NCBI GenBank assembly: GCA_015063585.1
Contig: SVTW01000002.1
Span: 23,449-87,448 of the forward strand
Direction of reading: 5' to 3'
From: Oscillospiraceae bacterium
GTDB lineage: Bacteria; Bacillota; Clostridia; Oscillospirales; CAG-272
DNA: 64,000 nt
The first letter of the stretch is position 1. Each line of letters begins with the position of its first letter. Below, piece by piece: positions 53,592 to 61,751 of the stretch. A program made the position numbers and the translations under genes. The notes under the pieces were generated by a model, which ran no database searches, was not told the DNA's origin, and was given only the letters and a program-made list of their open reading frames with translations.

Positions 53592-53921
53592 TCAGTTGTC
53601 AGCGTCTTCGGCTTTTACGTCAACGCGGCTGACCGCCGTTTTCAGAATACGGATTTTGGTGCGCTCGTGGCTGGTTTCAATTACGCAGGTTTCTTCCTTG
53701 ATGCTCACAACCTTGCCGATAATACCGCCGATGGTGGTAATTTCATCGCCAACTGCGAGATTGTTACGCATTGCCGCGTTTTCTTTTTCCTGTTTTTTCT
53801 GCGGGCGAATACCAAAAAAGTAGAAAACGGCAACCATTGCCACCAGCATCAGGACCATTGTGAGCGTACCGCCCGCGCCGCCTCCTGTTGCTGAGCCTTC
53901 CAATGCATATACGAAGTTCAT
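53592..53921 (-). CDS. yajC: Preprotein translocase subunit YajC
   Basis: A 109-residue accessory subunit of the SecDF complex: one membrane segment (about 22-44) ending in the family motif FFGIRPQKKQEKE, then the small domain with NLAVGDEITTIGGIIGKVVSIKEE. ATG 53921 follows GGGAGGGAAAGAA; the longer frame to 54014 runs through the promoter and is rejected. secD and secF are not in the window. Confidence 0.95.
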   Translation of the reverse strand: MNFVYALEGSATGGGAGGTLTMVLMLVAMVAVFYFFGIRPQKKQEKENAAMRNNLAVGDEITTIGGIIGKVVSIKEETCVIETSHERTKIRILKTAVSRVDVKAEDADN

Positions 53922-53951
53922 TTCTTTCCCTCCCTTTTTTTCTTTTTCCTT

Positions 53952-53980
53952 ATTGTAATCATTTTCAGGGGATTTTACAA
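53952..53980 (-). promoter_or_regulatory. Sigma-A promoter for yajC
   Basis: On the minus strand TTGTAA (53980-53975), 17-base spacer, TACAAT (53957-53952), about 30 bases before the yajC start. Confidence 0.65.
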
Positions 53981-54060
53981 GACCTAATTTGTAAATATTT
54001 TTCGTAAAACCCATTTTTTTTCAAAAGATTGGACTTTTTCAGAAAAAAGAAGATCTTTTC

Positions 54061-54089
54061 TTGCTTTTTGGAGCGAGATATGGTATACT
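54061..54089 (+). promoter_or_regulatory. Sigma-A promoter for rimM-trmD
   Basis: TTGCTT (54061-54066), 17-base spacer, TATACT (54084-54089), about 37 bases before rimM and divergent from yajC. Confidence 0.75.
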
Positions 54090-54126
54090 AATCCTAAAGA
54101 CAAACGTCGAAGGGACGGATCGAAAA

Positions 54127-54648
54127 ATGAAAAAAACACATCTTGAATGCGGAAAAATTATCAATACGCACGGCTTTCGCGGTACCGTGAAATTGGAATC
54201 CTGGTGTGATGCTCCCGAAGTTTTAGCGGGACTTGACACAATTTGGTTTGTACAGGGGAACGAATATCGCCCTTGCAGAGTTCTGCGCGCATCGGTATTC
54301 AAGCAATTTGTTTTGATGGATCTGGAGGGCATTGACAGCGAGGAACGCGCCAATGCGCTTCGCAATACCGTGGTTTGGGCGGCAAGAGCCGATCTTCCGC
54401 TGGAGGCAGGCGACTTTTTTATCGTTGATCTGCTGGGGCTCCCGGTTATACATGCCGATTCGGGCGAGTTTCTGGGAGAACTTACAGACATTAAAAGCGG
54501 TGCCACCGATCTTTACACCGTACGTACCGAAAAGGGTGATTTTCTCGTTCCCGCGGTGCCGGAGTTCGTTGTAAAGATCGATCCCGACAAAGCCGTTTAT
54601 GTTCGCCCCATTCCGGGACTTTTGGACGGAGGTGCCGAAAACGTATGA
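54127..54648 (+). CDS. rimM: 16S rRNA processing protein RimM
   Basis: Binds S19 and assists 30S head assembly. The 173-residue protein has the RimM N-domain (LECGKIINTHGFRGTVKLESW) and the PRC-barrel C-domain (GDFFIVDLLGLPVIH...LVPAVPEFVVKIDPDKAVYV). ATG 54127 follows AAGGGA. It overlaps trmD by four bases. In many Firmicutes rpsP and a KH gene precede it and rplS follows trmD; here the pair stands alone with its own promoter. Confidence 0.94.
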   Translation: MKKTHLECGKIINTHGFRGTVKLESWCDAPEVLAGLDTIWFVQGNEYRPCRVLRASVFKQFVLMDLEGIDSEERANALRNTVVWAARADLPLEAGDFFIVDLLGLPVIHADSGEFLGELTDIKSGATDLYTVRTEKGDFLVPAVPEFVVKIDPDKAVYVRPIPGLLDGGAENV

Positions 54649-55352
54649 TGCGCTTTGATATTATGACACTGTTTCCGCAGCTGGTGGAAACGGTTTTGGG
54701 AGAAAGCATCATCGGGCGCGCACAGAAAAGCGGTGCGATCACGGTGCGAACGCATAATATCCGCGATTACACCGAGGACAAGCACCGCCGCGTGGACGAT
54801 ACCCCCTATGGCGGCGGAAAGGGAATGCTGATGATGGCGCCCCCGATCTACAACTGTTACCGCGCGATTTTGGACGAACAGAGTGCCGAAGGCTTTGACG
54901 GCCGCCGACGTGTGATCTATCTTTCCCCAACGGGCAAGGTGCTGACGCAGGCGCATGCGGCAGAGCTGGCGCGGGATTATGACAACCTGATTTTGCTCTG
55001 CGGGCATTATGAGGGTGTTGACCGTCGCATTGTAGACGAGATCGTGGACGAAGAAATTTCGATCGGTGATTTTGTTTTGACCGGCGGAGAGATCCCCGCA
55101 TGCATTCTCACCGACTGTGTGGCACGCTTGGTGGACGGGGTGTTGTCCGATGCCGAATGCTACGAGAAGGAAAGCATTTCATCGGGACTTCTCGAATATC
55201 CGCAATATACCCGCCCTTATGAGTTTCACGGCGTCAAGGTTCCGGACGTGCTTATTTCGGGGCATCACGCCAATATTGACCGATGGCGCGATGAGCAGGC
55301 AATGGAGTTGACCAAAAAGCTCCGCCCTGATCTTTTGCCCACCGATGAATAA
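54645..55352 (+). CDS. trmD: tRNA (guanine-N1-)-methyltransferase TrmD
   Basis: Makes m1G37 next to the anticodon, which prevents frameshifting; essential in bacteria. The 235-residue trefoil-knot enzyme shows MRFDIMTLFPQLVE, DDTPYGGGKGMLMMAPP, LLCGHYEGVDRRIVDE and FVLTGGEIPACILTD, all with the expected spacing. It starts within the rimM stop (ATGATG). A hairpin that doubles as a terminator and ribosome-site trap follows the stop. Confidence 0.97.
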   Translation: MMRFDIMTLFPQLVETVLGESIIGRAQKSGAITVRTHNIRDYTEDKHRRVDDTPYGGGKGMLMMAPPIYNCYRAILDEQSAEGFDGRRRVIYLSPTGKVLTQAHAAELARDYDNLILLCGHYEGVDRRIVDEIVDEEISIGDFVLTGGEIPACILTDCVARLVDGVLSDAECYEKESISSGLLEYPQYTRPYEFHGVKVPDVLISGHHANIDRWRDEQAMELTKKLRPDLLPTDE

Positions 55353-55361
55353 ATAAAAACC

Positions 55362-55409
55362 AAATCCCTCCTACATAATGTTGAATCGAAAGTGTAGGAG
55401 GGGATTTTT
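55362..55409 (+). terminator. Terminator-like hairpin that contains the next ribosome site
   Basis: AAATCCCTCCTACA (55362-55375) pairs with TGTAGGAGGGGATTT (55393-55407, one bulged G) around a 17-base loop, followed by a T-run to 55409. The right arm includes GGAGGGG, the ribosome site of ATG 55410. So the same structure can end trmD transcripts and hide the start of the following gene. Confidence 0.75.
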
Positions 55410-57266
55410 ATGTCGGGCACCCGAAACAGCCTGTTGCTTTCATATGCCGAGCGTGCGGTCACCTGTGTGCGTGACGCTTTTGGAAAAAGCCGCATGCTTC
55501 GGATCCTTTCCAATGCCTATCCTGCTTGTGAGCGTGCTTTTCGCGGCGGACGGCTTTCTTTTTTGAGTGATGCCGAGCCAAACCGTTCCGCGTGGCAATA
55601 TCGTTTTCGGCAAACGATACTGAATCAAACCGAGCGGAGCCTGTTTGCGCGTATGGCGCGCCGACTCACCGCCAATCTGCTGTCTGCCGACCTCGCCGCA
55701 TACGGTTGCTTTGGCATTTTATTCGGCGCGCTCTCGGCATCGGTGCTTTTTTTGAGACCATCTGCCGATTATTTCTATTTTTCTCTGTATCTTTCTCTCA
55801 TAGTTACCGTTCTTTCACTTCCATTGCTTCAAATGCGTGCCTCGCTGGGGCACGCACTTCGCAACAGCTTTCTGTTAGGTCATTTTTTCTTTGATTTTTG
55901 CGGATTTCCCGAAACAGGATTCGGCACAGCCGATACGGGTCAGGCACGGCGCTGGGGACCGCTCCTGTGCGCGCTTGCACTGTCTGCCGTTGGCTATTGG
56001 ATACCAACTGTTTATCTTTTTCTGTTTGCAACCGCCGCATTGCTGGCATGGCTTTTCTTTTCCTTGCCCGAGCTTGCCGCCACGCTCTTGTTTCTCCTTT
56101 TTCCATGGCTTCATATGCTTCCGCACCCCACGCTTTTTTTGACCGCGGCGGTTCTTTTCATAGATCTTTCATGGCTTACAAAAGCCCTTTGCGGCAGACG
56201 TCTTTTACGGTTTGGTATTTTGGACCTGTCGGTGCTTTTGCTGATGTTGCTCTTTGTTTTCGGAGGGGTATTCGGATTCGGCGGTAGAGAAGGATTTTTC
56301 GAGGGAATCATGTTGGCAATTTTTTGCTCCTTTTGGTATCCCTGCATCAATCTCTTTTCCAACCGACGCTGGCGCAACCGCGCCTTGGCGGCACTAAAAT
56401 TTTCGTCCGTTGGATGCGCAGGTCTTGGTTTATGGCAATATTTTTTTGATGATGTCGCGCTGATGTGGGTTGATCGGTCGCGCTTTTCGGATATCGGATC
56501 GCGTGTGATCGGTTGCTTTCAAAACCCCAACGTTTTCGCGATCTACCTGCTTCTGACCGCCCCCTTTCTTCTCGCGGGTGGGCTGGATCCTTTGCGCGGT
56601 CGGGTTGGACGCGTGCTTCATTTCCTTGGCTTTTTTATTTCTGTCGGATGCCTGATCGTGACCTGGACACGGGGAGCGTGGATCGGTTTTTTGGCGGCAA
56701 CCGTCCTTTGCCTTCTTGCGTTCAGCCGCCGCTCCGCCGCCGTCTTTTTACTATCGCTTCCGTTTCTGTTTGCCATTCTCCCATACCTTCCGTCCGAAAT
56801 GAAACGACGCTTTGTCAGCATTGCCGCTTTCTCGGATTCTTCCATTCGGTATCGCTTTTACACGTGGCGCGGAGTCCTGCGTATGCTCGCCGCATATCCG
56901 TGGGGAATCGGGGTAGGTGAGCGCGCTTTTCGCTGCGTTTATCCTGCCTATTCGGTAAGCGGAATTGAATCGGTCATGCATGCGCACCATCTTTTTTTGC
57001 AGATCGGAACCGAGCTTGGATGGGGCGGCCTCCTATGCTTTTTGTTCTTTTTTCTATTGCTTTTCTTTCGTTCAGCATATTGTATGCGTCATTTTCACGG
57101 AGAAAAGCGCGGCACGGCAATCGCGGCATCGGCGGCACTTCTCGGTGTTCTTACCATGGGGCTTTTTGACGTTTTATGGTATCAGCGCGGCATGCTTTTA
57201 CTGTTTATTTCGGTTGTGTCTTTTTTGTCACAGCCGGATTTTGACGAGGAGGTGTATCCGATTTGA
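55410..57266 (+). CDS. O-antigen ligase-like polytopic membrane protein
   Basis: A 618-residue membrane protein with about 12-14 hydrophobic segments after an 80-residue N-terminal soluble stretch. Residues about 340-560 look like the Wzy_C/O-antigen ligase domain: NPNVFAIYLLLTAPFLLAGG, IVTWTRGAWIGF, and a long loop RYRFYTWRGVLRMLAAYPWGIG with HAHHLFLQIGTELGWGG. In Gram-positives such proteins polymerise or attach surface glycans. No glycosyltransferase is nearby, though a flippase lies at 62392. It overlaps the next gene by four bases. Confidence 0.8.
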   Translation: MSGTRNSLLLSYAERAVTCVRDAFGKSRMLRILSNAYPACERAFRGGRLSFLSDAEPNRSAWQYRFRQTILNQTERSLFARMARRLTANLLSADLAAYGCFGILFGALSASVLFLRPSADYFYFSLYLSLIVTVLSLPLLQMRASLGHALRNSFLLGHFFFDFCGFPETGFGTADTGQARRWGPLLCALALSAVGYWIPTVYLFLFATAALLAWLFFSLPELAATLLFLLFPWLHMLPHPTLFLTAAVLFIDLSWLTKALCGRRLLRFGILDLSVLLLMLLFVFGGVFGFGGREGFFEGIMLAIFCSFWYPCINLFSNRRWRNRALAALKFSSVGCAGLGLWQYFFDDVALMWVDRSRFSDIGSRVIGCFQNPNVFAIYLLLTAPFLLAGGLDPLRGRVGRVLHFLGFFISVGCLIVTWTRGAWIGFLAATVLCLLAFSRRSAAVFLLSLPFLFAILPYLPSEMKRRFVSIAAFSDSSIRYRFYTWRGVLRMLAAYPWGIGVGERAFRCVYPAYSVSGIESVMHAHHLFLQIGTELGWGGLLCFLFFFLLLFFRSAYCMRHFHGEKRGTAIAASAALLGVLTMGLFDVLWYQRGMLLLFISVVSFLSQPDFDEEVYPI

Positions 57267-57775
57267 AGCAGATTCAGAACGATAAAAAACAACGCTTGGT
57301 GTGGGTTGATTGGATCCTTTTGCTTTTCTTGGCGGCGGTGGGGATTCTCGGCGCGGTGTTTTGGCATATGCGCCGTCAAAGCGATTCACCGAATCAGCCA
57401 ATGGAATATCTTCTTTGCGTTGAAAAGGTCGACTCCGCGTTTTACGGTCTTCCGCAGGATGCGTCCTTTCCGATCAAACCGGGCGCAACCGTGAGAAATG
57501 AAAACGCGACTGCTCTCATGGGACGTGTGGTTGAAGTTGCGTTTGTACCGCACCGCGTGCCCTCCATAAAGAATGGGGACGTTGTGCTGACCGATCTTAC
57601 AGGCTACTACGACCTCTATATCACTGTGGAGGCGGAGGCAACCGCCAAAGCAGGTGACGGTATGCGCGTTTCGGATATTCGGATCGCCGCCGGCGGACGA
57701 GGGGATTTTCGGGTAGGCGGTTTTTATGCACAAAACGTAACGGTCGTTTGGGTGGATCGGAGGGACGCGCAATGA
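57263..57775 (+). CDS. DUF4330-like single-pass membrane protein
   Basis: A 170-residue protein with a basic N-terminus, one membrane segment (about 15-35) and a beta-rich outer domain (LLCVEKVDSAFYGL, PGATVRNENATALMGRVVEVAF, VTVEAEATAKAGDG-like strands). The pattern fits the DUF4330 family; function unknown. The start is TTG 57263, overlapping the previous stop; GAGGAGG ends 10 bases upstream. It overlaps its neighbour at 57772 by four bases. Confidence 0.7.
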   Translation: MKQIQNDKKQRLVWVDWILLLFLAAVGILGAVFWHMRRQSDSPNQPMEYLLCVEKVDSAFYGLPQDASFPIKPGATVRNENATALMGRVVEVAFVPHRVPSIKNGDVVLTDLTGYYDLYITVEAEATAKAGDGMRVSDIRIAAGGRGDFRVGGFYAQNVTVVWVDRRDAQ

Positions 57776-58278
57776 GAAACGGCAAACGAAAGGCGGGATT
57801 TTTGGATCTGCTTCTGTTGCTTTTGATCCTTTTTGCCGCGCTGGGCATATTTTTGCGATGGAATAGTATACGGAGCGCATCGGAAGGCGAAGGGACGGAG
57901 GAATATCACGTGTCTGCTGTTGTGGTCGGAGTTGACCCGCGCGTGTTCGCGACGATCGGAGCCGGCGAGACCTTATATACGGTCTCCGGTGATGCTTTTG
58001 GCAAAATTATATTTTTGGAAAAACGACCGAGTGAAATGGTGCTGGTTCAGAACGGTGTGTGTTACAGAGGGGAAGGGGATCCCGCGCTGCGGTGTGACAT
58101 TTTGATAGAGCTTTCAATTTTCGGAAATGAACGCGAGGGGCGGCTTTTGCGTGACGGCAGAACCGTGCTTTCGATCGGGCAAAATCTCACGCTTTATACC
58201 GAGCGAGCCGAATTACACCTTTGTATTCTGAATTATCTCAAAAAAAGTGAGCCGGACGCAATTTCGGTCAAAAAATAG
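57772..58278 (+). CDS. DUF4330-like single-pass membrane protein, second copy
   Basis: A 168-residue protein of the same shape as its upstream neighbour: basic start MRNGKRKAGFLD, a Leu-rich membrane segment (about 10-30), and a beta-rich outer domain (EEYHVSAVVVGVDPRVFATI, GETLYTVSGDAFGKIIFLEK, LTLYTERAELHLCILNY). The two may be distant paralogues acting with the O-antigen ligase-like protein. ATG 57772 follows GGAGGG; its A-T-G-A overlaps the previous stop. Confidence 0.65.
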   Translation: MRNGKRKAGFLDLLLLLLILFAALGIFLRWNSIRSASEGEGTEEYHVSAVVVGVDPRVFATIGAGETLYTVSGDAFGKIIFLEKRPSEMVLVQNGVCYRGEGDPALRCDILIELSIFGNEREGRLLRDGRTVLSIGQNLTLYTERAELHLCILNYLKKSEPDAISVKK

Positions 58279-58342
58279 AAAATAGTATCTATTTTGCACG
58301 AAAAGCTTTAGAATAAAAAGAAAAAAAACCATAGATTGACTA

Positions 58343-58371
58343 TTGATTTTTTGCTTGATTTTTGATATACT
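58343..58371 (+). promoter_or_regulatory. Sigma-A promoter for the HPr gene
   Basis: TTGATT (58343-58348), 17-base spacer, TATACT (58366-58371), about 60 bases before the HPr start. Confidence 0.7.
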
Positions 58372-58437
58372 ATAAATACAATAACAGTATTCTGTCTCCA
58401 TATCAGAGATCACATTTAGAAATGGGAGCTAAGCCAT

Positions 58438-58704
58438 ATGATTTCACGCGACATCGTTATAAACAATTTAAGCGGATTGCATGCAAGACCCGCAACGTTT
58501 TTTATTCAAAAGGCAAATTCATACCGTTCCGCAATTTGGATCGAAAAGGACGACCGTAAGGTAAACGCAAAGAGTCTTCTCGGCGTTCTGTCTCTTGGAA
58601 TTGCAAAGGGAATGACGGTTACGCTGATCGCTGACGGCGAGGACGAAAAGGCGGCAATTGCCGGCTTGGTTGAATTGGTTGATAGCGGATTTTCGGAAGC
58701 CTGA
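58438..58704 (+). CDS. ptsH: HPr family phosphocarrier protein
   Basis: An 88-residue HPr: GLHARPATFF carries the active His (His15 type), so it can take phosphate from enzyme I; KVNAKSLLGVLSLGIAKG carries the regulatory Ser (Ser46 type) phosphorylated by HPr kinase in Firmicutes. Having the His argues against a Crh protein, which lacks it. ptsI is not adjacent, so the gene may instead serve signalling. GGGAG precedes ATG 58438, and the gene has its own promoter and terminator. Confidence 0.92.
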   Translation: MISRDIVINNLSGLHARPATFFIQKANSYRSAIWIEKDDRKVNAKSLLGVLSLGIAKGMTVTLIADGEDEKAAIAGLVELVDSGFSEA

Positions 58705-58722
58705 TAAATAATCAATTAAGAG

Positions 58723-58772
58723 AGCGGTGTGCGAGGACGGGCCGATTGGCTACGTGGGCACACCGCTTTTTT
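58723..58772 (+). terminator. Intrinsic terminator after the HPr gene
   Basis: AGCGGTGTGC (58723-58732) pairs with GCACACCGCT (58758-58767) around a 25-base loop, followed by six T. The uvrC start lies 32 bases downstream, so uvrC may depend on read-through or an unseen promoter. Confidence 0.85.
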
Positions 58773-58803
58773 GCACATTGAGAGGGAAGGGAGGGCAACG
58801 GAT

Positions 58804-60651
58804 ATGCCGCAAACCGAAAAAGAATTGCACGCTTTGCTTGAAAAAGCCAACACGTTGCCGCTCTGTCCGGGGGTTTACCTGATGCGAGACGCATCGGGGC
58901 GTGTAATATACGTTGGCAAATCACGCAAGCTGAAAAACCGCGTTTCACAGTATTTTCAAAAAAACGAAAAAAACATCAAAACCGCGCGTATGGTTTCTAT
59001 GGTGCATGATTTTGATTATTTTCTGTGTGACAGCGAAATTGAAGCACTGTCATTGGAAAACACCTTGATCAAGCAATATGCGCCCAAATACAATATCCGA
59101 CTCAAGGACGCAAAATCCTATCCCTATATCAAGATCACGGCGGAGGAATATCCGCGCATTGTGTTTACCCGAAAACGCGAGGGTGACCGCGCGAAATATT
59201 TCGGACCCTATTCGGGCTCGGAAAAGGCTTACGCGCTCATTGAGCTCTTACGTCGTACCCTGCGCTTGCCGTCCTGCTCGCGTCGATTCCCGCGCGATAT
59301 CGGACGCGAACGCCCCTGCATCTATTATCAGATGAACCGTTGCTGCGGTGTTTGCACCGGGCAGGTCTCTCCGGAGGAATACCGCCAAACCGTGCAGATG
59401 GCGGGGGAGATCCTGAGCGGGAAAACGGCAACCGTCAAGCGAGAGCTGGAGACACAAATGTACCGGTGTGCCGAGGAGGAGCGCTTTGAAGCGGCGGCAC
59501 GTTACCGCGATACGCTCAATGCGATCGCGGCGATCGGAGAGCGGCAAAAGGTTGTTGCCACGCCCGACGCGGAGCAGGACGTGATCGCGCTTTATTCCGA
59601 CGAAATTTGTTCCTGTGTTTCGGTTTTTTATATCCGCGCGGGTGTTTTACAGGACAAAGCCGACTTTATTTACGGAGCCGACAGTATTTTGGAACCCGAG
59701 GATATGACCACGTTCCTTTGTGAGCATTACCGAACCCGCGAATATATTCCGCCACAGGTGCTGCTCGCGTTTGATATGAGTGCCGAAGATAGCGCAATGC
59801 TTTCGGATTATCTTTCTCAACGTGCCGAGCGAAAGGTCAGCGTGCGTGTGCCGCAAAGAGGTGTGCTGCATTCTTTTTGCGAGATGGTGAAGAAAAACGC
59901 CGCCGATCAGGCAAAGCTATATAAGATCAACACCGAGAAAAATGAAAAAACATTGGTTCGCCTGGCGGAGCTTCTTTGTTTGGAATCCTATCCGTCCCGT
60001 ATTGAAGCCTATGATATCTCCAATCTCGGCGCGGAGCATCTCACGGCGGGAATGGTTGTTTGTAACGAGGGAAAATTCAAGAAAGCCGATTACCGAACCT
60101 TCCGTATCCGAAGCGTCAGCGATAACACCGATGACTACGCTTCCATGCGAGAGGCGATCGCGCGCCGATTGGATCATCTTGCCGATGCCGACGGCTCTTT
60201 TTCCAATCTTCCCGACCTGATCCTGCTGGATGGCGGACGCGGTCACGTATCGGTGGTGCGTGCATTGCTTGACGAGCGGGGGATCGATCTGCCCGTGTTT
60301 GGCATGGTAAAGGATGAGCATCATAAAACGCGTGCTCTGTGTACCGATCACGAGGAGATCAGTATCGCGCGTGAAAATGAGATCTTCTCTTTGATCTATC
60401 GGATTCAAGAGGAGGTACACCGTTATACGGTGGGGCGGATGCACCAAGCCAAGCGAAAAACGCTCACTACCTCTTCTTTGACGAAAATTCAAGGCATCGG
60501 TGAGGCAAAAGCCAAGAAACTGCTTGGCGCATTCGGCGGGATCCGTGCTTTGCGAATGGCGAGTGAGGATGAAATTGCCGCAGTGCGCGGAATCTCACGC
60601 GAGAATGCCGTGGCGGTCTACCGTGCCCTGCACGGTGATACAGAAAGCTAA
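58804..60651 (+). CDS. uvrC: Excinuclease ABC subunit C
   Basis: Makes both incisions in nucleotide excision repair. The 615-residue protein has the GIY-YIG nuclease (GVYLMRDASGRVIYVGKS, about 20-100), Cys-containing loop CCGVCTGQ, a UVR helix pair (about 205-240) that binds UvrB, the RNase H-like 5' nuclease domain (about 385-520, with EAYDISNLGAEHLTAGM and LLDGGRGHVSV), and a C-terminal helix-hairpin-helix pair (IQGIGEAKAKKLLGAFGG, AAVRGISRENA). ATG 58804 follows GGGAGGG; the longer frame from 58729 runs through the terminator. Confidence 0.96.
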   Translation: MPQTEKELHALLEKANTLPLCPGVYLMRDASGRVIYVGKSRKLKNRVSQYFQKNEKNIKTARMVSMVHDFDYFLCDSEIEALSLENTLIKQYAPKYNIRLKDAKSYPYIKITAEEYPRIVFTRKREGDRAKYFGPYSGSEKAYALIELLRRTLRLPSCSRRFPRDIGRERPCIYYQMNRCCGVCTGQVSPEEYRQTVQMAGEILSGKTATVKRELETQMYRCAEEERFEAAARYRDTLNAIAAIGERQKVVATPDAEQDVIALYSDEICSCVSVFYIRAGVLQDKADFIYGADSILEPEDMTTFLCEHYRTREYIPPQVLLAFDMSAEDSAMLSDYLSQRAERKVSVRVPQRGVLHSFCEMVKKNAADQAKLYKINTEKNEKTLVRLAELLCLESYPSRIEAYDISNLGAEHLTAGMVVCNEGKFKKADYRTFRIRSVSDNTDDYASMREAIARRLDHLADADGSFSNLPDLILLDGGRGHVSVVRALLDERGIDLPVFGMVKDEHHKTRALCTDHEEISIARENEIFSLIYRIQEEVHRYTVGRMHQAKRKTLTTSSLTKIQGIGEAKAKKLLGAFGGIRALRMASEDEIAAVRGISRENAVAVYRALHGDTES

Positions 60652-60672
60652 ACAGAAAGGATTCGAAGCAAC

Positions 60673-61260
60673 ATGATGCGAATTATTACGGGGCGCGCGC
60701 GCGGCACCAAGCTCGCGGCACCAAAGGGCGAGGTGACACGGCCTACAGCCGAACGCACAAAGGAAGCCGTTTTTTCGATCCTGCAATTTGACATTGCGGG
60801 CAGGGAAGTGTTGGATCTTTTTGCGGGATCGGGGCAGATGGGGCTTGAAGCGCTCAGCCGCGGCGCGGCGCACGCGTTTTTTTGCGACCGTTCCAAGGAT
60901 GCGGTAGAGGTCATTCGCGCCAACGCTTTGAAAACACGGCTCGCGCCGCAATGTGAGGTGCTTTGCGCCGATTATGCATCGGCTCTGCAAACGCTTCGCC
61001 GCAAACAAACCTTCGATCTCGTTTTTCTCGATCCTCCCTATGCGGCGGGACTTCTTGCCGACGTGCTTTCGCGTCTTGCTCGCTCGCATCTCTTGCGAGA
61101 CGGGGCAACGCTCGTTTGCGAAACAGGGGAAGGAGACGTTCTTGCCAACGTGGAGGCGCGTGCGTGCTATTCGGTAGAGCGCGAGACGAAATACGGTATT
61201 GCCTACGTTACCATACTGAAATATCATGAACCCAAAACTTTAGAGGAGGAGACAAAATGA
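60673..61260 (+). CDS. rsmD: 16S rRNA (guanine(966)-N2)-methyltransferase RsmD
   Basis: Methylates G966 of 16S rRNA. The 195-residue Rossmann enzyme has MRIITGRARGTKLAAP, RPTAERTKEAVFSIL, the SAM loop LDLFAGSGQMGLEALSRGA and the catalytic DPPY (FLDPPYAAG). AAAGGA lies upstream of ATG 60673. It overlaps coaD by four bases, the common rsmD-coaD pair. Confidence 0.95.
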   Translation: MMRIITGRARGTKLAAPKGEVTRPTAERTKEAVFSILQFDIAGREVLDLFAGSGQMGLEALSRGAAHAFFCDRSKDAVEVIRANALKTRLAPQCEVLCADYASALQTLRRKQTFDLVFLDPPYAAGLLADVLSRLARSHLLRDGATLVCETGEGDVLANVEARACYSVERETKYGIAYVTILKYHEPKTLEEETK

Positions 61261-61751
61261 GCCTTGCAATTGTTCCCGGAAGCTTTGACCCACTCACGAT
61301 GGGACATTTGGATTTGATTCGAAAAGCGGCAAAACGCTACGATGAGGTGGTGGTTGCCGTGATGGTCAATCCTGCCAAGCGCTATTGCTTTGACATGAAA
61401 ACGCGACTTGAAATCGCGCGCCTGAGCGTTGCCGACATTCCACGCGTGAGCGTGATCGCGGACAGGGGACTCTTGATCGACCTGTATGACCGGCTCGGCG
61501 CAAAAGCGGTATGCAAAGGCTGGCGAAACGAGGAGGACTATGCCTACGAGATCCGCATGGCGGATTGGAACCGTGCGCATAACCCGCGGTTCCGCACGGA
61601 GCTGATCCATTCGCGCGGTGAATTCGCCGATCTTTCGTCCACTGCCGTGCGGCAAAAACTGCTCCGCGGAGAAATACCCGAGGGATGGGTACATCCCAAT
61701 GCGTTGCAGATCGTACTGACCAAACTGAAAAAAGGAGAATCCGAAACATGA
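61257..61751 (+). CDS. coaD: Phosphopantetheine adenylyltransferase
   Basis: Penultimate step of coenzyme A synthesis: 4'-phosphopantetheine plus ATP gives dephospho-CoA. The 164-residue protein shows PGSFDPLTMGHLDLI (TxGH site), NPAKRYCFDMKTRLEIA, GWRNEEDYAYEIRMADWN and the C-terminal SSTAVRQ, all family features with normal length. The start is inside the rsmD stop, and the stop overlaps the next gene's ATG. Confidence 0.97.
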   Translation: MSLAIVPGSFDPLTMGHLDLIRKAAKRYDEVVVAVMVNPAKRYCFDMKTRLEIARLSVADIPRVSVIADRGLLIDLYDRLGAKAVCKGWRNEEDYAYEIRMADWNRAHNPRFRTELIHSRGEFADLSSTAVRQKLLRGEIPEGWVHPNALQIVLTKLKKGESET

